In this document: piece after piece, positions 61,155 through 64,000 of the stretch
Layout of the letters: every line of letters begins with the position of its first letter
Numbering within the stretch: the stretch's first letter is position 1
DNA from: Terriglobus albidus
GTDB lineage: Bacteria > Acidobacteriota > Terriglobia > Terriglobales > Acidobacteriaceae
NCBI RefSeq assembly: GCF_025685425.1
Contig: NZ_JAGTAS010000056.1
Coordinates: 387,012-451,011, forward strand
DNA length: 64,000 nt
Direction of reading: 5' to 3'
Position numbers and translations under genes: made by a program
Notes under the pieces: model-generated
Seen by the model: only the letters and a program-made list of their open reading frames with translations
Databases searched by the model: none
Told to the model about the DNA's origin: nothing

Positions 61155-61949
61155 TCAATGCGTCATGCCATACACGATGTAATTCAGACCGACACGAAAT
61201 GCTTGTGCGGCAAACTTTTCTGGGTATTCGGGATCATCAGCCCACTCCCATGCATCACCCAGATGCATGTTGTGGCAGATAGCCACCATGATGCGCCCTT
61301 TATCGTCACGGATGGCGCGCCACTTCGGAGTGAAGCCGTCTTTCTCATAAGTCCTGTGCGTCCGGATGTAGTGTTCGCCCGGGACCTGGATGCGGTCATC
61401 CATGTCATACAAAACATGGAAGATTTCGTCTCCGCTCTGCAGGTCTTCTACCGGGCGGTCGGGAAGAACCTGGCGCATGCCTTCCATAAAGTCTTCCCAG
61501 TCCTGGGTGCCGTGGAAGTCATCCACCATCAGAAATCCGCCTTTATTGAGGTAGTCGCGCAGGCGCTTCGCCTCCGCATCGGAGAAGGTCCAGGCCTGTA
61601 CCTGCACGGCGTAGATCCAGGGATATTCGAAGATGGCGTCTGAATCCAGATCGACGACCTGCTCGTAGGGGCGACCTTCAATACGCGTAAGACGCTTCAT
61701 CGCGACCAGAAGCTGGCGATCGGCTTTGGGATAGTCGCGCGACCAGGCGGCGCGACCCCAACCCCAGCCGTATCCGTTGCCGCCGGAGCGGGAGGTATAG
61801 GCCAGGCGCGACCAGACGAACTCGGCCTTCTGAGCCTGGTGCTGCTCCGAATCATCAAACCCGAAGTAAGCGGTCCGCTGGTAAGCCCGAACGACGGAGC
61901 AGCAGGCAAGGGCGAGGGCAGCAACTGCGGTAGCGGCAAGCAGCTTCAT
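61155..61949 (-). CDS. DUF4159 exported protein, first gene of the operon
   Basis: 264 aa with signal peptide (MKLLAATAVAALALACCSVVRA). The DUF4159 domain has FVWSRLAYTSR, a Trp/Gly-rich turn (GYGWGWGRAAWSRDYP) and LRDYLNKGGFLMVDDFHG, a GATase-like strand. CAGGAGG lies 7 nt from the ATG. It lies 39 bp upstream of the vWA/GATase gene. DUF4159 genes are typically found beside MoxR/BatA/DUF4175 genes; function unknown. Confidence 0.92.
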   Translation of the reverse strand: MKLLAATAVAALALACCSVVRAYQRTAYFGFDDSEQHQAQKAEFVWSRLAYTSRSGGNGYGWGWGRAAWSRDYPKADRQLLVAMKRLTRIEGRPYEQVVDLDSDAIFEYPWIYAVQVQAWTFSDAEAKRLRDYLNKGGFLMVDDFHGTQDWEDFMEGMRQVLPDRPVEDLQSGDEIFHVLYDMDDRIQVPGEHYIRTHRTYEKDGFTPKWRAIRDDKGRIMVAICHNMHLGDAWEWADDPEYPEKFAAQAFRVGLNYIVYGMTH

Positions 61950-62138
61950 CGTGCGACCTCCTGAGAAGGTACTCAGTCTACGTGCGTATAAGGCTTGCAG
62001 GATAGACGAAGCGACTCAAGGAGTTGTTTCCACGAAAGTCTCGTCTTTTTTCCATGTACTGCGTCTTACCGGTATGCCGGCCGCTGCTTGCCTGAGAAAT
62101 TCTTACCGTGAGACCATCACCTTCACACGAGGCCCGAG
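61950..62138. promoter_or_regulatory. Divergent intergenic region upstream of the eight-gene operon and the copper oxidase
   Basis: 189 bp without a gene. Strong ribosome site for the operon (AGGAGG). On the minus strand TTATAC (around 61995) could be a -10 box. I see no convincing -35 box or palindrome. Confidence 0.4.
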
Positions 62139-63626
62139 GTGAAACGGCGAGATTTTTTACGGTCCGCCGCCATGGTGCTGGCGGCTCCTAGTCTGCGAGA
62201 CGCAGGCCCGTATGGCCTATCCCAGATGGGGCAGATGGCCACGCCTTCCCAAGGGAAACCGTCTGCCGCTCCCGGTCCGGAATCGCCTTCAGCATCGCCT
62301 GCCGATATTACTCTCCACATTGAACCGGTGACCGTGGAGCTCGCCCCGGACCGCATTCTGTCGACGATTGGGTATAACGGGACGTCGCCGGGACCGATCC
62401 TTCGCATGAAAGAGGGAAAGTCCGTCACGGTGGACGTCATCAACCGGACGGATACTCCGGAACTTGTCCATTGGCATGGCTTTCTGATCTCGCCGGAGAT
62501 GGACGGTGTAGAGGAGCAGGGCGCTCGTCCTATTCCGCCGCAGGGAGCACGCCGCCTGCAATTTACGCCGAGCCTTGCCGGCTCGCGGTGGTATCACACC
62601 CACGCCATGGCGGAATCTGACCTGCACAAAGGCGCCTACACCGGGCAATTCGGCTTCGTCTACATTGACCCGGCATCGGGCGATCCGGGCCATTACGACC
62701 AGGAACACTTTCTCGCTCTCCGAGACTGGGAGCCATTCTTCTCCTCGACCATGGAAGACGATGACGATGAAGACGGCAAACCGGCGGTTCAACCCGAGAA
62801 GCCGACCCGCGACCTGCCTGGCTCACCAGGGCTCGAGGTCAGTTCCATGACCTACTCCATCAATGACAAGGCGTTAGGGGCAGGCCAGCCTATCCGGGTG
62901 AAACAGGGAGAGCGAGTTCTTTTCCACTTACTGAACGCATCGGCGATCGAGAACCGGCGCATTGCGTTCGCCGGGCACAAATTCCGGATCATCGCCATGG
63001 ACGGTAATCCCGTCCCCACACCGACGGAGGTGGATGCGATCTTTCTAGGAGCGGGGGAACGTGTCTGCGCCGTCGTGGAGATGAACAATCCGGGTGTATG
63101 GATTCTAGGGGCGACGAATGACATGATCCGCAACGCCGGTCTTGGCGTCATCGTGGAATACGCCAACCAGCACAAGAAAGCGGTATGGAACAAGCCCGGG
63201 CCGGCAAATTGGGACTATACCATCTTCGGCAAACCGGGAGGACCGGCGCAAAAGCCGGATGCAGTGATCGACATGGTCTTTGAGAAGATGCCATCCGGTA
63301 TGGGAAAGTTCAATGCCTGGCTCATCAACGGCAAACCATATCCGCATGAACGCGAGTTTGTGCTGGAGCAGGGCAAGCGTTACCGTCTCATCTATCGCAA
63401 TCGCACCGATGATGCCCACCCGATGCACCTGCATCGCCATCAGACTGAGCTTGTGGAGGTCAACGGGAAATGGACCCATGGTCTGATCAAAGACACCGTA
63501 GTCGTGCCGTATTTTGGCCGTGCCTCCATAGATTTTGTCGCTGACCAGCCAGGGCTGACTCTCTTCCACTGCCACATCCAGAACCACATGGATTACGGCT
63601 TCAAAGCTCTTTTCCGCTACGCCTGA
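62139..63626 (+). CDS. Tat-exported multicopper oxidase
   Basis: 495-aa laccase-like oxidase. Leader MKRRDFLRSAAMVLAA (Tat). All copper motifs are present: HWHGF (111-115), WYHTH (151-155), HPMHLHRHQ (about 428-436), HCHIQNHMDYGF (about 477-488). The T1-axial position is Phe, as in high-potential laccases. A spacer rich in Pro/Ser follows the leader. It starts with GTG 62139; an ATG 11 codons later would break the Tat leader. No copper-sensing gene is nearby; probable roles are Cu(I) detoxification or oxidation of phenols. Confidence 0.94.
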   Translation: MKRRDFLRSAAMVLAAPSLRDAGPYGLSQMGQMATPSQGKPSAAPGPESPSASPADITLHIEPVTVELAPDRILSTIGYNGTSPGPILRMKEGKSVTVDVINRTDTPELVHWHGFLISPEMDGVEEQGARPIPPQGARRLQFTPSLAGSRWYHTHAMAESDLHKGAYTGQFGFVYIDPASGDPGHYDQEHFLALRDWEPFFSSTMEDDDDEDGKPAVQPEKPTRDLPGSPGLEVSSMTYSINDKALGAGQPIRVKQGERVLFHLLNASAIENRRIAFAGHKFRIIAMDGNPVPTPTEVDAIFLGAGERVCAVVEMNNPGVWILGATNDMIRNAGLGVIVEYANQHKKAVWNKPGPANWDYTIFGKPGGPAQKPDAVIDMVFEKMPSGMGKFNAWLINGKPYPHEREFVLEQGKRYRLIYRNRTDDAHPMHLHRHQTELVEVNGKWTHGLIKDTVVVPYFGRASIDFVADQPGLTLFHCHIQNHMDYGFKALFRYA

Positions 63627-63629
63627 CCC

Positions 63630-63745
63630 GAGAGCATTTCCCTGTTGCTGGGTACTCCGGAACGGGCGCGAAGCGGCGTTTTCATTGCGGAAAACGCCCA
63701 TAGATGCGGAGGCCCGACTCTACACCTACAGGGAAAATGCTCTAA
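63630..63745 (-). repeat. Repeat family A, single copy, reverse orientation
   Basis: About 116 bp, starting 4 bp after the copper oxidase stop. Arms AGAGCATTTCCCTGT and ACAGGGAAAATGCTCTAA, hairpin GGCGTTTTC/GAAAACGCC. The left TA is lost (CGAGAGC). Confidence 0.9.
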
Positions 63746-64000
63746 GGGCCTGTCGACATATAGCTGGGTGTATCGACAAATTCAGATAGCAGATACTCTG
63801 GTGCCCCATCCATCGCATCGCGATGGGCGGAATGTTCGAGCGAAGCTCGATTCGGTGGGAGCCGTGGGCTTTCAGCCTAATGTCACTTACTTTTTGATTT
63901 TGGGAGAGGACCGAAGTGATGTTTTGAGGGGAAGGATTTTCCTTTTCCCCAGATTTCGCGAGGGTAAGATCGATGTTTGGTTCGTTGTGGAAGCTTGGCT
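63746..64000. other. Terminal intergenic stretch, no gene seen
   Basis: Contains small inverted repeats (CCATCGCATCGCGATGG and TCGAGCGAAGCTCGA) and TGGTGCCCCATCC, reminiscent of the GGTGCC/CCCCAT edge of repeat family B. No supported coding frame to the window end. Confidence 0.5.

Overview
The window looks like a chromosomal segment of a GC-rich, diderm soil bacterium, most likely an Acidobacteriota of the Terriglobus/Granulicella/Edaphobacter kind. This is inferred from the gene content: a very large Oar-type TonB receptor with an N-terminal carboxypeptidase-like domain, Tat-exported Gfo/Idh/MocA proteins with sugar-isomerase partners, a bacillithiol gene (bshA), a DUF4175/DUF4159/MoxR operon, and an imuA-imuB-dnaE2 cassette. 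No rRNA or other marker in the window fixes the species.

Layout. 1-2657: 5' part of uvrA (minus strand; its 3' end lies outside the window). 2742-9033: an exported acetamidase-like protein, two APC amino-acid permeases around a Tat-exported class A beta-lactamase, and an unknown protein. 9190-16698: a poly(A) polymerase/CCA-transferase-like enzyme with a histone-like Lys/Ala/Pro tail, the ileS-lspA operon, a TonB-family protein and a UdgX-type uracil-DNA glycosylase.

16820-32029 is a sugar-catabolism island. A ROK repressor heads a minus-strand operon with a Tat-exported TIM-barrel isomerase and a Tat-exported Gfo/Idh/MocA oxidoreductase. Divergent from it are the TonB receptor, an M81 (MlrC-like) amidohydrolase, a cytoplasmic Gfo/isomerase pair and another Tat-exported TIM-barrel protein. 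Converging on these are a PQQ dehydrogenase, its diheme cytochrome c and a DUF1080 glycoside hydrolase. The likely theme is uptake and oxidative (keto-sugar) processing of glycosides or polyols, with matching enzyme pairs in periplasm and cytoplasm.

32161-47971 is a mosaic: an aldo/keto reductase, unknown secreted proteins, the mutagenic-repair operon imuA-imuB-dnaE2 with a translationally coupled fourth small gene, an alkyltransferase-like gene with a probable frameshift, a YciI protein, a large exported deacetylase-like protein, tRNA-Ser(GGA), and ydjC-bshA. Palindromic repeats are scattered through it. The main family is about 114-118 bp and has seven copies in the window, three of them as an exact 114-bp tandem array.

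47976-61949 is one tightly coupled eight-gene minus-strand operon: DUF4159, a vWA/GATase-like membrane protein, a caspase-fold protein whose nucleophile Cys is replaced, a TPR metallopeptidase, a MoxR ATPase, a DUF58 protein, a BatA-like vWA protein and a DUF4175 membrane protein. It is the best candidate here for a poorly described system: a MoxR/vWA machine with two protease-like partners. A divergent Tat-exported multicopper oxidase and another repeat copy close the window.
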